From Rhyzopertha dominica (lineage: Eukaryota; Arthropoda; Insecta; Coleoptera; Bostrichidae), in the NCBI GenBank assembly GCA_025024175.1, contig QCXZ01000064.1:46893325-46957324 (forward strand): a stretch of DNA of 64,000 bases, read 5' to 3'. The notes under the pieces are model-generated. The model was not told the origin of the DNA. It saw only the letters and a program-made list of their open reading frames with translations, and did not search any database. Within the stretch, counting starts at the first letter, position 1, and every line of letters starts with the position of its first letter. Shown here piece after piece: positions 1 to 12,095 of this stretch. Both the position numbers and the translations under genes were made by a program.

Positions 1-1393
1 GCAGGATGTTGACGTAACAAGTATAAACTTCTGGTCACCATCCTAAACTGTACATGTATAAAATACGTTATTATTAGGTTTTCGCAAGAGTACTCCAACT
101 TCCACTATTTATACGATTGTAGATATTAAAATTATGATTTTATGGAGTTAAAAATACAATTTCACTCCAGTTTTTCCTGCAAATACAAACTGAGTCATAT
201 TTAAGACCTCAGACATTTTTAGTTGGCAAACGGTAACTACAACTACTTAGAAATGTATTTATAATAAAACTTGTTACTGAAGATAATAAAAATTATTGAC
301 AAATCCATGCAAACTTTCAGAAATGTCGAACAAACAAAATAAAACTTTTTGCAGAAATAAATTTCAAAATTATAATCAGTTTGCTTTTAACACATATCTA
401 TTTAGAATTTTAATGAAGTAATGCTAAAAAATTTACATTATCATAGTGTTGACTCGCTATTTGTATTGATTTTATTAAGTACCTCAACGTGTTCTATATA
501 AATGTGTTCAACTTACGAGTAATCCACCTTAGTAGTTTTGATGTTCGTCGTAATTTGGAGGTGCGGATGAATCAAATCTCCAAAGGGAACCCCTGATTGG
601 GAGGTGCGAAATCATCCCATGACCCGGGGCTTCCCCGATGAAGCAAGTATAGCCAACGTACAGGGCGAAGTTACTTTGTTGTTCATTTTTGCAACATTAA
701 TTACTCTGCAGATCACGGTGTCGTATTTATAAGAACATTGAGATATTTATATAAATTTTTGCGAGATAAGTTTCACAAAACCAGGTTTTGGGTATGGATT
801 AGCAATAGAGATAGATAAATGACAGATATCGACTTTTGATCAAACCTATATAGCACGTTTTACCTTTGTGTAGTACTCAAAAAAAGTATCTGCGATTAAA
901 AAGCGAGATATGTAGAAAGATACATCAAAAACAGTAAAAAATAAATACCTACTAAATCAGTATTTTACAGTTCTAGTCCATTTAATCCAAATGCCATGTT
1001 GTGAAATATAAAATGCATGTTTCAAACCCTTACTAAATTTTACGGTCAGTGTCAGTTTTTTCATTACAAGGTGACCCTACAAACTATGTTGCTGTAATTT
1101 ATGACAACCGACTTTTCAAGTTTCAGAATGCAATAGCATCAGAATCAGTATCTTAATCTTTTTATAACCTGTTTATTGTAATAACTATATTTATCTCAGA
1201 AGCAGCTGTGTTATGCCTTTATTGTGCTGAATCGTCCACTTCTGGTTAATAATGCACTTGCCCATGCTACTTGATGTCAGATATTTGTAATTTTGTAAGA
1301 CTTATTGAGATTTGTAGATGTCAAGATCTGCTCCTTAACATAAATCTTGTTTTTAAGAATAGTTAATTAATTTATATAGCAGATATGATGGCT
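1..1393 (-). repeat. Inverted duplicate of the AA15 gene 1 promoter, exon 1 and intron 1
   Basis: Read on the minus strand, this block aligns from end to end with about 16994-18414 of the plus strand, from a shared CAGATACGGTGGCTA-like stretch (about 1378-1394) to the first base of the window. Many substitutions and small indels separate the copies, so the duplication is old; I did not compute the identity. It carries the promoter, exon 1 and the start of intron 1 of an AA15 LPMO gene. Because base 1 still matches, the duplication continues beyond the left edge, where any further exons would lie. Homology stops where a CTTCCACATCCAA-ended MITE begins. Confidence 0.85.
517..686 (-). pseudogene. 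AA15 LPMO pseudogene, exon 1 (third copy, inverted)
   Basis: This is the inverted counterpart of exon 1 of the gene at 17735. The minus-strand ATG is at 686-684 and the splice donor GTAAGT survives at 516-511. It is 170 nt instead of 168 because two bases are inserted in the signal-peptide part, which shifts the frame before the copper-binding His. In the original frame the conserved Cys codon of the CGG motif has become TAA (531-529), and the DPPNRSS motif is damaged. A TATA box and GATAAG (770-765) upstream resemble those of gene 1. It is a dead paralogue; only exon 1 is inside the window. Confidence 0.85.
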
Positions 1394-1398
1394 AAACA

Positions 1399-1811
1399 CT
1401 TCCACATCCAAGGGATGAAAAGTACTGTATCGTGAAAAAATTTTTCAAAATTTTTTATATGTTCAATCGCTTTAAAATGGTCGAAAATGTAAAAAAAATT
1501 TGAGTAAAAAGAAATTTCTTTTCTGTGTGTCGGTGTAACTGTGTGTCTGTGGTTTTGTGTGGACGCGATAACTTTCGAAAGGCAACATATGAACTTGAAA
1601 TTTGGCATACATATAAATCTCAACTACCCAAAGCGACCTATTGTTTTTGGATTAAGTAGGGTATCGGGAAGTGGGCGAAATTGGGGGGTAATTACCCTTT
1701 TTGCAAATTTTTATTAATTTTTTCGTTTTAGTTTGTGATTAGTAGTATAATTGCGAGTATTATTCGTTCCTAAAAGTTTTCGGTACAGCAAACTGCTTAG
1801 AAGATATTAGC
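1399..1811. mobile_element. Truncated MITE (CTTCCACATCCAA family)
   Basis: It begins with CTTCCACATCCAA and matches the reverse complement of about 54455-54862, the right part of the complete copy at 54027-54862. The match ends near AGATATTAGC at 1811, so the other terminus is missing. The 83-residue reading frame on the minus strand here is noise in the element. It sits exactly where the inverted duplication stops. Confidence 0.7.
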
Positions 1812-2700
1812 TTGCAGCGATACATGCATGATGGTTTCCAATAAGGTTGGTCATTGAAGGTGCAGATAAACGTTTTTTGAAGCCAAAATACTTTCTTCCG
1901 GCGTAGCACGTTGGCTCGCTTGCTTGTTCTGATAGCTCCTCAATAATTAATATTCAAATTATTGATTTAATATTAAATAGAAAGACAAATAAGTAGTTTA
2001 ATACATTATATGTGTGCAGTGCAGTGAGGGATAAGAAATGCTTTTTTACCATAATTTACAACTACATTTTAGGCTCTAAATTTAGTTCTATTTCTAGATC
2101 TAAATTTACAAATTGGCAATCATTAACGGACTAATCACTCAACCGTACATAAACGTCTGTTGCATGGGAAATGGTTAACAATTGATGCAGTTATTGATAA
2201 CAATTTCTGAACAACCAGAAACGAGGTTTCTGATGAAAAACGAGTAATAAAGAACAACATAAGTAGCATAATAATTAGATTAGTTCTTCACAGAGACGAG
2301 TGGATGATGCCGTATTGCCACACTGGCATGCTGTCATCGACAAGATAAGTAGCGCTGGAAGTGTAGTTCGTTTATGTTAGAATATTTACATGTTTTGCAA
2401 TTATTTATGTTTATAATATGTCAAATAATTAAAATGTTAACCGGGGTGCTTGATCAAGTAACTTCCGTATATATAGCGGTATATTGTTGTTTATTTAATG
2501 TTGTATATTGTAAATTACCTATCTGTTTTTTTTCATAATTAGAGCTTTCAACAAACGATTGAATAAAAACACCACTGCTTGCACATTATATATATTTATT
2601 GTTTAATGGTTCAATGTCACTTAATATTACACTAAACTTAAACAGTACACATTTATATAGTATTTACTAATCTAACCTAATTATTGTAAGCTTTACTCAC
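1812..2700. other. Gene-free stretch
   Basis: AT-rich sequence between the truncated MITE and the LINE remnant. I see no coding sequence, RNA gene or clear repeat here; any 5' part of the LINE in this stretch is not recognisable. Confidence 0.5.
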
Positions 2701-5009
2701 ATTACATTGAACTTTTTGACTATCTCGAAAAATACTCTGGATTTTACACAGCCGGTCATTATTATCAGGGATTTCAATATATTCGAGTACATTGAATGTG
2801 CCAATGGGTTGAAAAAGACGCAATTGTACAACACTTACAGCCAATTTCTCTCGCTAAGCAATCTTGAACCACATAATCGCATTTTGAAAAATCATTTCAG
2901 GGTATTGGGTTTGGTGCTGAGTACTGGGGATTATACAATCGCTGTTGCAAAAGAAGACTCTCCGTTGGTGCCAGAGGACGCACATTATCCGTGCTTAAGT
3001 AAATGTGTGGTGAGTAATGCAAACGACTAAACCTTTTTAGCGGGAAATGACCAGGCTTGGAGATTCAATTTTTATAAAGCCAATTTGGAGCAGCTTTATT
3101 TATCGCTTGCTGTAATTGACTGGACTGAATTTGTTTTGATTGATGGCGAAGAGGATGCATGCAGTAAATTTTATGAAACTATTTATATCATTTTTGATGA
3201 GCACGTTCCCAAGTCAACATTTAGAACGAGGAATCCTAAATACCCAGTATGGTTTACAAAAACTATAAATCACTACATACAGCTAAACTCAAAGCACTGG
3301 CATCTTTATCGCAAAACTAAATACAGAGTTCATTACGATAAGATTAGGCAGTTAAAAAGCATTATTCGCAATGAAACTAGACGTGCTTATAAGAACTTTA
3401 TTGAGTCTACGGGTCAAACCGACCTTAAGAAATTTTGGAACTTTGTAAATAAAAACGAAGAGGGGGTATCGGTCTACCTAGTAGTATGGTGTAGGAAGCT
3501 ATAATGTCCTATCATCTTGTCAGGAAATTGTCAACGCTTTTGCCGAACAATTTTCAAGTTTGTATTCGTGTAAATCTGTTACCCACACATGTGATTTTTC
3601 GCGCAAGTGCATTTTTCGTGACCAAACATGTTGTCCATCTCTGGAATTCTGTTCTGCTCTCATTTGTAATAGAGGAAAACGATATTTTGAATGCTGTCAA
3701 GAGGTTGAATTGTAACAGTGTTGCTGGCCCAGACAATATACCAGCGTTTATAGTGGTAGACTGTATATAATGTTTTTTAAAACCATTTGCTACATTTTTA
3801 ATCTGATTATAAGTAAGTCATGTTTACCACCGATGTGGAAGTTATCGCGTATAGTGCCAATATATAAGTTCGGAGATGAGACCCTAACAAGTAACTATAG
3901 GCCCGTTGCTCTCTTAAATAATTTTTCAAAGTTATTTGATGTATTTTGTCATCTGTCATACGGCCGTTTATTGAGCCCAAGTTGTCACCCTGATGTCAGC
4001 ATTGTTTTGTGAGTGGTAAATCCACGCGTATAAATCTATTTGTAATTTACGCAATTGGTATCAAAGGCTTTGGACCAGCGGCTACAAGATGATGTTGTGT
4101 ATACTGATCTCGCCAAGGCTTTAGATAAAGTTCATTACTGTATTCTTTTGTCTAATATATTGAAAAATTGTTTTTGTAGTAAAATAGTTCTGTTATTTAA
4201 GTCTATCATATTTGATAGGTTTCATTTTGTGGAAGTAGATGGTCATGTTTCCCCAGCATTTTGTGCCAGGAGTTGCGCAGGGTTCTAATTTGAGTCCACT
4301 CCTATTTATAATATTCTTTACTGATGTTGTGGATTGTATTACTTGTAATAAGTTTATTTTTGCCGGTGATTTGAATCTGGTCAATTTATAAATTCTGTTA
4401 CGGATTGTCTTGATTTACAAAGTAACATTGACAGCCTAATTAATTGGAGTTCTAAGAATGGATTACACATGAATATAAATAAATGCAAATTAATGTCGTT
4501 TTCTAGAAAATAAACAATCAATCACATTTATTTTCAATATTAATGACTCAGTACTTCAAACTTACCATCAGCATACGGATTTGGGTGTTATTATGGACCC
4601 TGTTTTGACGTTTGTGTCTCATATTGAGTATATCACCTGTCATGCTCTGAGAACATTGGGATTTATTATGCGTACTACGTCAGATTTTAACAACTTATTC
4701 TGTATAGAACTATTATTCTACCTATTAGTTCGTTCTAGACTTGAATATTTTTGTATTTTGTAGAAACCTTCTTATAAAGTGCATATTAATATGATTGATA
4801 ATGTCATACGCAAGTTTTGTAAATATGTATACTTTAAAATGTTTCATATATATCCTGTTAGAAATTATGAATTAGGGTTATTACTTAATAGGGGAAAGTT
4901 ATCTAAAACGGGATACTTAAGGTTTAAACCTGGTTTAAAAAAAAACTTCCAGTACGAAATCCCGGATAACCCTGAAGATGGATATATCAAACATAAACTT
5001 TATTCATAA
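2701..5009 (+). pseudogene. Jockey-like non-LTR retrotransposon (LINE), decayed
   Basis: A series of short frames reads in order as one ORF2-type protein. 2707-3030 has the end of an AP endonuclease domain (VIIIRDFN, from the GDFN motif). 3085-3504 is the endonuclease-RT linker, with WFTKTIN and YRKTKYR. 3660-4010 is the RT palm start (VAGPDNIPA, then SNYRPVALLN). 4055-4380 has TDLAKALDKV and GVAQGSNLSPLLF, with FAGDLN where FADD is expected. 4581-5009 is the thumb (LVRSRLEYF). Frameshifts and stops separate the blocks and the catalytic FADD is altered, so it is inactive. Motif spacing suggests the Jockey group; the exact clade is inference. Confidence 0.85.
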
Positions 5010-5135
5010 AATTCAAACAAAATATAAAACTTGTTAAACATAGGAAACAAACATCTTTTTTTTTGGATGAGCAAAACTTCCCATTTTAGGAACACATAGA
5101 TCTAAAACGGGATCAATTGTGTCCCTAAAATGGGA

Positions 5136-7121
5136 TTAAATTTCCAAACACAAATCGCATATAAAATAGGTAGCTTGGTCGTCTGCGACACCACAAGCCT
5201 CGGGGATCCAAATCTGGCAGGAACCACATTGAATCCATGGGTCACCAGGCTTGCTGCTTCGAAAATCTGTTTCACAATAAAAACACACAGGATTCTCTTC
5301 AACGTCACAGTTTTCCTTGGTCTTTCCTATTTTTTTGGCGTTTTCATCTTTGTTTTTGTTTTTCCCATCTGCATCAGTCTTGTTTGTTGCTTTATCAGTC
5401 TTCTTGGTAGAACGATTATTCTGAGGTGTGGAGGTTTTCTTAACTGATTTCCCCTTGGATAGCCCCTTTCCTTTTAAAGATGGCAATTTACTGGTTAGCA
5501 CTTTACGTCGTTTCGCTTCTATATTGGCACACAATTCATCCTTATAAGGTGTGCTGGTTAAGATCGCAACTTTACCTCTATTCGCAGTTTTCGCAGGCCT
5601 TCTTGTTGTTACTTTTGGGTACGGTTGAATAATTTGTGGAGAAACACTAGCTTAAAGAAAATCGGTCGAAGGTTCATCATCACTGGAGATGTTGTAATCT
5701 GATACATAAGGACGAGTTGATTTTGATTGTGGCAGAGAATGTGATGTCGAAGGAGGTGGCGTTTGATGTCTGTTTGGAAGGATTGATCTTGATTCTGGCA
5801 GTACCATTTTTGAAGCTGAAGTTAGCAAATGAGCCAATGGTTTGTCATCATCACTAGAGTAGCTGTCATCTGTCTCATGAAGTTGAGTTGATTGTGCTAG
5901 TGTGGAAGTCGGGTATGAAGTAGATGGGGGTGGTGTTTGGAACCTGGCTGGACTTTGTGGCTCTTTTTCCAGCGTGTCTTCTTCCTCTAAAGATGATTCA
6001 TTTTCTGGTTGATCCTCTGGCTGGTGGGTGGGATCGGCACCTATAAACATATCTTCGGTAAAAACGTGACTATTTACAGGACATAATCCAGCTTTTTTAA
6101 AACCATGAGTTGCATTATTTGGTGTTGCTGCCCCTAAGTAAGCTTTTCCAAATAATCTGTCTATTTGATAAATTGTGACGACTCGACCTGGATTATTCCT
6201 TAGAAATATTTCGACTTCTTGACTGTAAAATGTCGATAAAGGTGCCATAAAAGAAACATCAAGCGGTTGCATACAATGACTGCAATGTGGTGGTAATCAC
6301 AATATTGTAACACCGTGATCCCTGGCTTTCTCTATGACCGGCATGTTTTGAGTATGAGTTTTATGACCGTTCATTATAAGCAACGACGGCTGTTCCTTTG
6401 ACGCATTGGTAAATTTCAAGAAATGGTCGAACCACTTTTCGAACAGATGCAATTGCATCCAACTAGAAGGATGGCAGGCAACGATGGATTCGGAGGGTAG
6501 TCCAATCGAAAACTCTTCATTGACCCGAACTGGTGGAAAAATAACGTATGTTCCCGCAGCACTCATGCATAATCCCGCAGTGCATAGTGTTCCCCGTTCT
6601 GCTGAAGTTAATGTGCCTACTTGCTTCCTACCTTTCATGGCAATCACTTTGGACGGACGGCCCTGCACAGTTGTTAAGCCCGTCTCATCGAGGTTGAATA
6701 TTCTAGATGGTGGNAACGTGTATTTTTCTTGCAGAGGCTTTAGCAAATCAAAAAACAAGCGTACGGCAGGTTTATTGAAACCCCCAGCGCGAGTAGGCGA
6801 TGTTGCTTCCGGTATCCTCAGGGAAAGTTTATTTCTTTTCATAAATGACCGCAGCCAACCCAACCAGCCGTTTTCTTATTTCGATTGAAATAGTGCTCCA
6901 AATTGTTCCTTTCCGCTAACTGAAACACCAAATTACGCACATTTGTAGACGTTAATCCAAAAAGCATGCTCTCCATAGTTTTTACGTAGTAGTTGCTTTT
7001 CCATTCGGCGCGAAAACGTTCGTCGCCTACTTCCTAAGCCCTTTTTATGACCAGTAACTCTAATACCTTCGGCCATATTTTCCTTGGACCGGGACTGACG
7101 GGTTGTTTTTCGCGGTGCCAT
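5136..7121 (-). pseudogene. Pogo/Tigger-like DDE transposon, decayed
   Basis: Read on the minus strand, 7121-6933 is a basic N-terminal (DNA-binding) part. 6932-6846 resembles the region before the DDE domain (LAERNNLEHYF), with a frameshift. 6863-6297 is the DDE domain with FNLDETGL (first Asp kept). The second-Asp motif reads LIMNGHKTHT, with Asn in place of Asp. An in-frame TGA lies between 6297 and 6272, then MQPLDVSF gives the third acid. 6272-5652 is an acidic, Ser/Pro-rich tail with the family motif FKKAGLCPVNSHVF. 5534-5136 is a Lys-rich part and a Cys-rich PHD-like finger (CFYC, CGSC, CDLC). Several breaks and an ambiguous base at 6713 are present. Terminal inverted repeats were not found. 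Confidence 0.85.
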
Positions 7122-7277
7122 ATTTGCTAATAATTATTGTAACTTGATTCTGAAATAAAAAATACCAACAATATTTATACTGCAGTAGAATTTGAATGTC
7201 CTTGTGTTGTTTGTTTAGGTGTTCTAAGAAGTTGACCGTATGGTCATGAAGTTTTCGTAGTTCTCTGGAGTGACGAT

Positions 7278-7688
7278 AAGTTAAGGAAGATTCTAGAAAA
7301 GAAGAATATAAAAGTACGTTTTAATACAGTGAAGAAAATTGAACAAATAATGTCATCCCACAAGGACGCACTACCAAAATTACAAGCGAAGGGCGTATAC
7401 AAGCTACAATGTTCCTGCGGAGAATCATATATTGGACAGTCGGGAAGGAGTATAAAGTGCAGAATTAAAGAACACCAACGTGATGCAAAACAAAAATACA
7501 TTGAAAGGTCAGCAGTGGCCGAATATCCAAGCCAAGGACCAAATCACAACATAAACTTCGACGACGTCAAAACAATAACTAGAGCCAATTACTATCATAC
7601 AAGAGTAATTCGTGAATCGCTAGAAATTATGAAAACATCACATAATTTCAACCGAGAAAACGGATATCTGCTTAGTAACACGTGGTGA
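7278..7688 (+). pseudogene. Penelope-like element, GIY-YIG endonuclease end
   Basis: The frame has KVRFNTVKKIEQIM and then a Cys-rich GIY-YIG nuclease: GVYKLQC, CGESYIGQSGRSIKCRIKEH, and near the end FNRENGYLLSNTW. This is the C-terminal domain that follows reverse transcriptase in Penelope-like retroelements. The RT part is missing, so it is a 5'-truncated copy, as expected for these elements. The GVY, YIG and Arg positions of the nuclease look intact. The 3' flank to about 7830 includes TAATTACAACCCAAATTATA, which recurs near 26530. Confidence 0.85.
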
Positions 7689-7970
7689 ATAATACTGAAA
7701 GCGGGGGAGCGACGACAAAATCATTTGAGCGTTCAAACTACCTCTCAGCAACAAGAAAACCACTCGAGCAACTAACTGTAATTACAACCCAAATTATAGT
7801 TCTTAAAGCTGAAAATGAAAAATAGATGAAGAAAGTCCTGGAAACATTTTGTACCTGCACTTTGCATTTTTGGAATAAAAACAATAATTAGAACCGATAT
7901 ACAATTTACATAATTAAATTTTATACATATTTACAACTCATCTTCGGAGTCCGAAGAATCATCATTAACG

Positions 7971-8340
7971 TTAATAATTATTGGCTGGAATTTCATTATT
8001 TCTTATAGAACTATTTGCAGTTATTTTAATGTATAAAAAATAATTTACAAATAATGTCTCGCTTATTTCATTTGTGACTTTTGGAATTAATTCTGCAACA
8101 CTTGCATCTATATTTGGGGTTTTATTTTGTTTCTTGATGTAATGTTTCAGCTGATTCCAAATCAGCTCTATGGGATTTAGCACACAATAATAAAGAGGTA
8201 ATCTTTCAATGGTATGACCATGAATTGTTGGTAAATTGTCAACATAAATAAATGTTGATTTGTCAACATTACTTTCAATATTATATTTATGTTTTTGTTT
8301 GTAGAGTTTGGTTTGGGATTGAGGACAATAATAAACCTGT
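7971..8340 (-). pseudogene. IS630/Tc1-type DDE transposase, C-terminal fragment
   Basis: The minus-strand frame reads IYVDNLPTIHGHTIERLPLY and then LNPIELIWNQLKHYIKKQN, the third catalytic acid block (NPIE-x-IW-x-x-LK) typical of IS630/Tc1/mariner-like transposases of arthropods. The frame stays open from about 8340 to 7971, but the earlier DDE motifs are not recognisable upstream. It is therefore a fragment. Confidence 0.7.
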
Positions 8341-8699
8341 TGTGTTGTCGACTAGATTTGTGATTGTTTATTTATCACTTCTTCAAGACTATAAAAGAAA
8401 GGTACAAATCAAAAACTAAACTAAAAGGTACACTGCTCCATTTTTTTACCGTTACACAATTCAATTCTGCAAGTTATTTTTGTGGAAATGGTGACAGGCA
8501 TCTTGGCTTGTGATTATTTTATGCAACCATCAAAGCTGCCTTACAGTTCTAGGTACATATCTATACGATTACACAATTTTACAATTAACAATTTACACAA
8601 TATTTTAATGTCTACAGTTAAATTACATATTTGAATTGATATTGACGGCAATTACATTATGCCTGCCTCTTATTTTGTTGCAATGTTATTAATGATGTT

Positions 8700-9480
8700 A
8701 ACCTAAACTTTGTTTAAATTCTTAACGCCGGTCTGTTTAAGACTTTTACTTGCTTGAAGGTGTTGTCTATTTTTATGGTGGTGGTGTGCTAACGCAGTTT
8801 TCCCTTTTTTGTTCATCTGGGTAGCATAACGGCTGGTTTGATGTTGTGAAACTGTTTGTTTTTAAATTTTGCGACGTTTGTCCAACGTAAAAGTTTTTAC
8901 AGTTCATGCATGGGATAGCATATACCATATAAACTATGTTTTCCATTGGTTCTTTATCCTTTAATTACGTATACAGATCTTGTATTTCGTTTGCTGGTAT
9001 AAATATTACATTTGTGTGGTATTTAAATATGTCTCTTATTTTCTCTAATAAATACTCTAAGAACGGTATCCAATAAAAATTCAGATTCATTTTTACATTT
9101 CTAGACCTGTGTTGGTTGTCCTGAGGGTCCATATTGTTGTACATACCAAGCATTTATTTATAAACCATTCGGCATAGTTGTTAGTTTTTACGTTCTTTTT
9201 TATGCTTCCAAATTCTGCGCTCAAAACTGCTTGCTATTCAAGTGTTGCATTCTGTGTACTTGGTTTATGAACATCGCTCTTTCTTGGTTTGTTGGGTGAT
9301 TGGATAAATAATTCAACGTTCTGTTACTGTCGATCGGTTTCTTGTACCAGTCTGTTGTGATGTTGCCTTCATTGTCTCTGATTGCTATGCAATCAAAGAA
9401 AGGGATCTTGTTGTTACTCTACTTCAGTTGTAAATTTCAATTTAGGGTGGAATTGATTAAATGCAGCACGTACTTCTTTA
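8700..9480 (-). pseudogene. Second Penelope-like remnant
   Basis: On the minus strand the pieces come in Penelope order. First is the end of RT (DWYKKPIDSNRTLNYLSNH around 9350-9280), then a linker (9153-8965, FRDIFKYHT-like). Next is the GIY-YIG start VYMVYAIPCMNC and NFYVGQTSQNLK (about 8940-8850), then KTALAHHHHKN near 8790. Frameshifts and stops interrupt it. It differs in sequence from the copy at 7278-7688 and so belongs to a different Penelope lineage. Confidence 0.7.
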
Positions 9481-9629
9481 ATTATTTATTAAAATTAATT
9501 AAAGTATCTCAAACTCCATTTTCTTGATAATAAATAGTGCTAGATTGTTCACAACTAAAGTTGCTAGGGTCGGTCAACCAAAATTCCTGGAACTTCCAAA
9601 TCTATACTTTGACAGTAGTTATTTTAGAT

Positions 9630-9705
9630 CNCAAGGTAAATTCTACAAATAGGGCTGGTCGGGCTACCCATCGCCGTTTCTTCATCCTGTTTGTAGAATT
9701 TGCCT
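9630..9705. repeat. Short hairpin at the Penelope/gypsy junction
   Basis: CAAGGTAAATTCTACAAA (from about 9632) is matched by the near-complement TTTGTAGAATTTGCCTTG (about 9690-9707) across a loop of about 40 bases, giving an 18-bp stem with one mismatch. It could be part of a small transposon or a retroelement end. Base 9631 is ambiguous. Confidence 0.5.
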
Positions 9706-11906
9706 TGAAAAATAAAATACAGCGAGCAAGTTTTGAATCATTATTTTGTATGTTCCACCAGGCTCAACCAGTTTACTTTCCTTTCAGGGAATCCAAGCAT
9801 GGAGCAGTGGATTCCCGGCACCATATTTTCACGCCTAGCTGACCTTCATTATGACACTAACTTTTTTCGGGAAACGCTTCAAGAGACATATCGATCAACG
9901 AAGACAACGAATCCTTAGTGCAACCTGGTGGAAATATCCATTTACCAAGAAGTCCTCACCGCGATAATACAATGCCCCCTAAACGTGCATATTTTTATAA
10001 AAAAATGTTGTAAGTCTCATCATCTACCAAGGCAGCAACCCGAGCTAGTTTGATCGCTTCAGATATACAAGTTCCACAAACAAGCATGGTGAGAGATGTA
10101 TACTTCTGGTCACATGCTGAAATAATCCATCGCAGGAAGGATGTACTTATTTTTGTCTGATGTGGTTGGAATTGGTCCGGTGACGTCGATAGCAATCGCC
10201 CACCTTATACTGCTTCATTCTTCATCTTAGTCGCGTTGTTGGGCCCTTGGTAGCTGTGCAGGTTACACACTTGCGACAACATTTTTCTACATGCTCTCAA
10301 CAGTGTACCCAATAGAATCGTTCGCGGACTTCTGATAAAGCCTTGTTTATTCCCAGGTGGGCACCCGATTCTCCTCGATGCACCTCTTCTAATACCCGTG
10401 GTACGTACTCCTTGGGAACTTCTAACTGCATGGTGACTTGCTTCCCATCGACGCTCTGTCAAGCTCTCTTCAACAGGCCGTTCTCCACTCGTAAAGATTC
10501 CCACTGGGGATTCGGACTTTTCGGGGACACCTCCCAACCCCTTTTCTTCGCCATTCCGCATCTGCGATAGCACAGCTCTGATGCCGACTTTACTTGCATC
10601 AATATCCAAAATGAATTTTCCGTGCCGTCGGGGGTATGCCGAGATCGGGCTACTGCATAACGCTGACTTCAATTTCCTAAAAGTTGGTGTAATGGGGTCG
10701 CAACTTTTGCGAATCCCTCCACAAATCTCTTGTAGTAAGTGCAGATTCCCAGGAAGCTGTTTAATTCGTGTTTATCTTGAGGACGTGGTCAATCTCTTAT
10801 TGCCTTAATCTTATTCTTGCTGGTCTGTATCCCGTCTGCTGAAATTGTGTGTCCAATAAATTCCACTTTTTTCTAAAAAAGTGCACACTTCTTTGGATTT
10901 AGCTTTAGATTTGCTGCTCGAAATCTGTCGAACACCTCCTGAAGGTTCCTTAAGTGCTCTTCGAAGATGCGCCCCATAATCATGACGTCATCCAGGTAGA
11001 CTAAGCAGGTTTTTCACGTCAGTCCACGTAATACCAGTACCTTTAATGGTTCGAACGTAGCCGGACCGTTGCATAGAGGCCGAATGGCATTACCGTGAAC
11101 TGGTATAAAGCAACTGGTGGTAAACGTGGTCTTCTCCTTGTCCTGGGGATGTATTCCCACGTGCCAGTATCCACTCTTAAAATCTAAAGTCGAAAACCAT
11201 GTAGATACAGAAAGAGTGGTCAATGTGTCGTCAATTTAGGGTAATGGATTCTTTGTGGCGTTATTTAGCTTGCGATAGTCAACACAGAATCGAAGTAATC
11301 CATTCTTCTTCGTGACTAGCACTACCGGTGAAGACCACGGACTATTGGATTCTTCAATTATGTATTGTTCTTTCATGTCCTTAACCACTTCTCCACTTGC
11401 TCTTGTCTTGCTAGGGCTAGTCTTCTGGGTGCATGGCGAATTGGTTGCGCATCCCTAGTGTTGATTCTGTGTTGGACTAGATCTGTCCTTTCCTACGGCT
11501 TGTCCTGTTTAGCGAACACTTGTTGGTTGCGCCGCAGAAACTCTCGCGCTTTGTTTGCTTTCTCGTTATTAAGGTGTCTTAGATGAAGTTAACCTGAGCC
11601 AGTGCTCCTAATGGCTTGGGCAGTTCCTCCTGGGCTTTGTATGTGTTTATCTTTATCAGAGTACGACGCCAACAGATCTCCTTTCCTTACAGTCGCCGCC
11701 ACAGGACCAATATTCACTACTCTCACAAGCGTTCTTGCAACTAAGAAGTGTTTATTGGAGACTCTACCAGGTTCGATCAATCCAACGCAGGTCCCAAGAT
11801 CGCTCTCCTTGGTGGCGTTTACTAGCTGTTCACTGCTTCCTTTAATCCTGATGGTTTCACAAGCAAACAGTCTCACGTGTCTCGCTTCGCTGCTTGGAGT
11901 TGATAA

Positions 11907-12095
11907 CACAAAGCTCTGACCCGGACGAGTATAAATACCCGAGCAGGCTAGGACACTTCAGTTTCAGAGCTACTTCTGAGGAAGACACCGATATGAGTGT
12001 CGAAACGTCAAGGTCTAATAACCAACGTGGGAACCAGCCCGGAAAACAACATGGCATCGACAACAACCACGGAAGCCTTCAAACCACAAAGCTCT
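11907..12095 (+). mobile_element. 167-bp mini-element with 11-bp target duplication, TATA, initiator and hammerhead-like motif
   Basis: CACAAAGCTCT is repeated at 11907-11917 and 12085-12095. When the 167 bp between and one repeat are left out, the gypsy frame on the opposite strand is continuous, so this is a clean insertion. On the plus strand the element has TATAAATA (11930-11937) and TCAGTT with its A at 11960, 30 bp from the TATA start, which is the classic arthropod core-promoter spacing. Downstream is CTGAGGA, then a GACAC/GTGTC hairpin and GAAACGTC, like the CUGANGA-stem II-GAAA core of a hammerhead ribozyme. The cleavage-side strands of stems I and III are not convincing, so activity is uncertain. 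A non-autonomous relative of Penelope-type elements or a retrozyme is possible. Confidence 0.65.
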
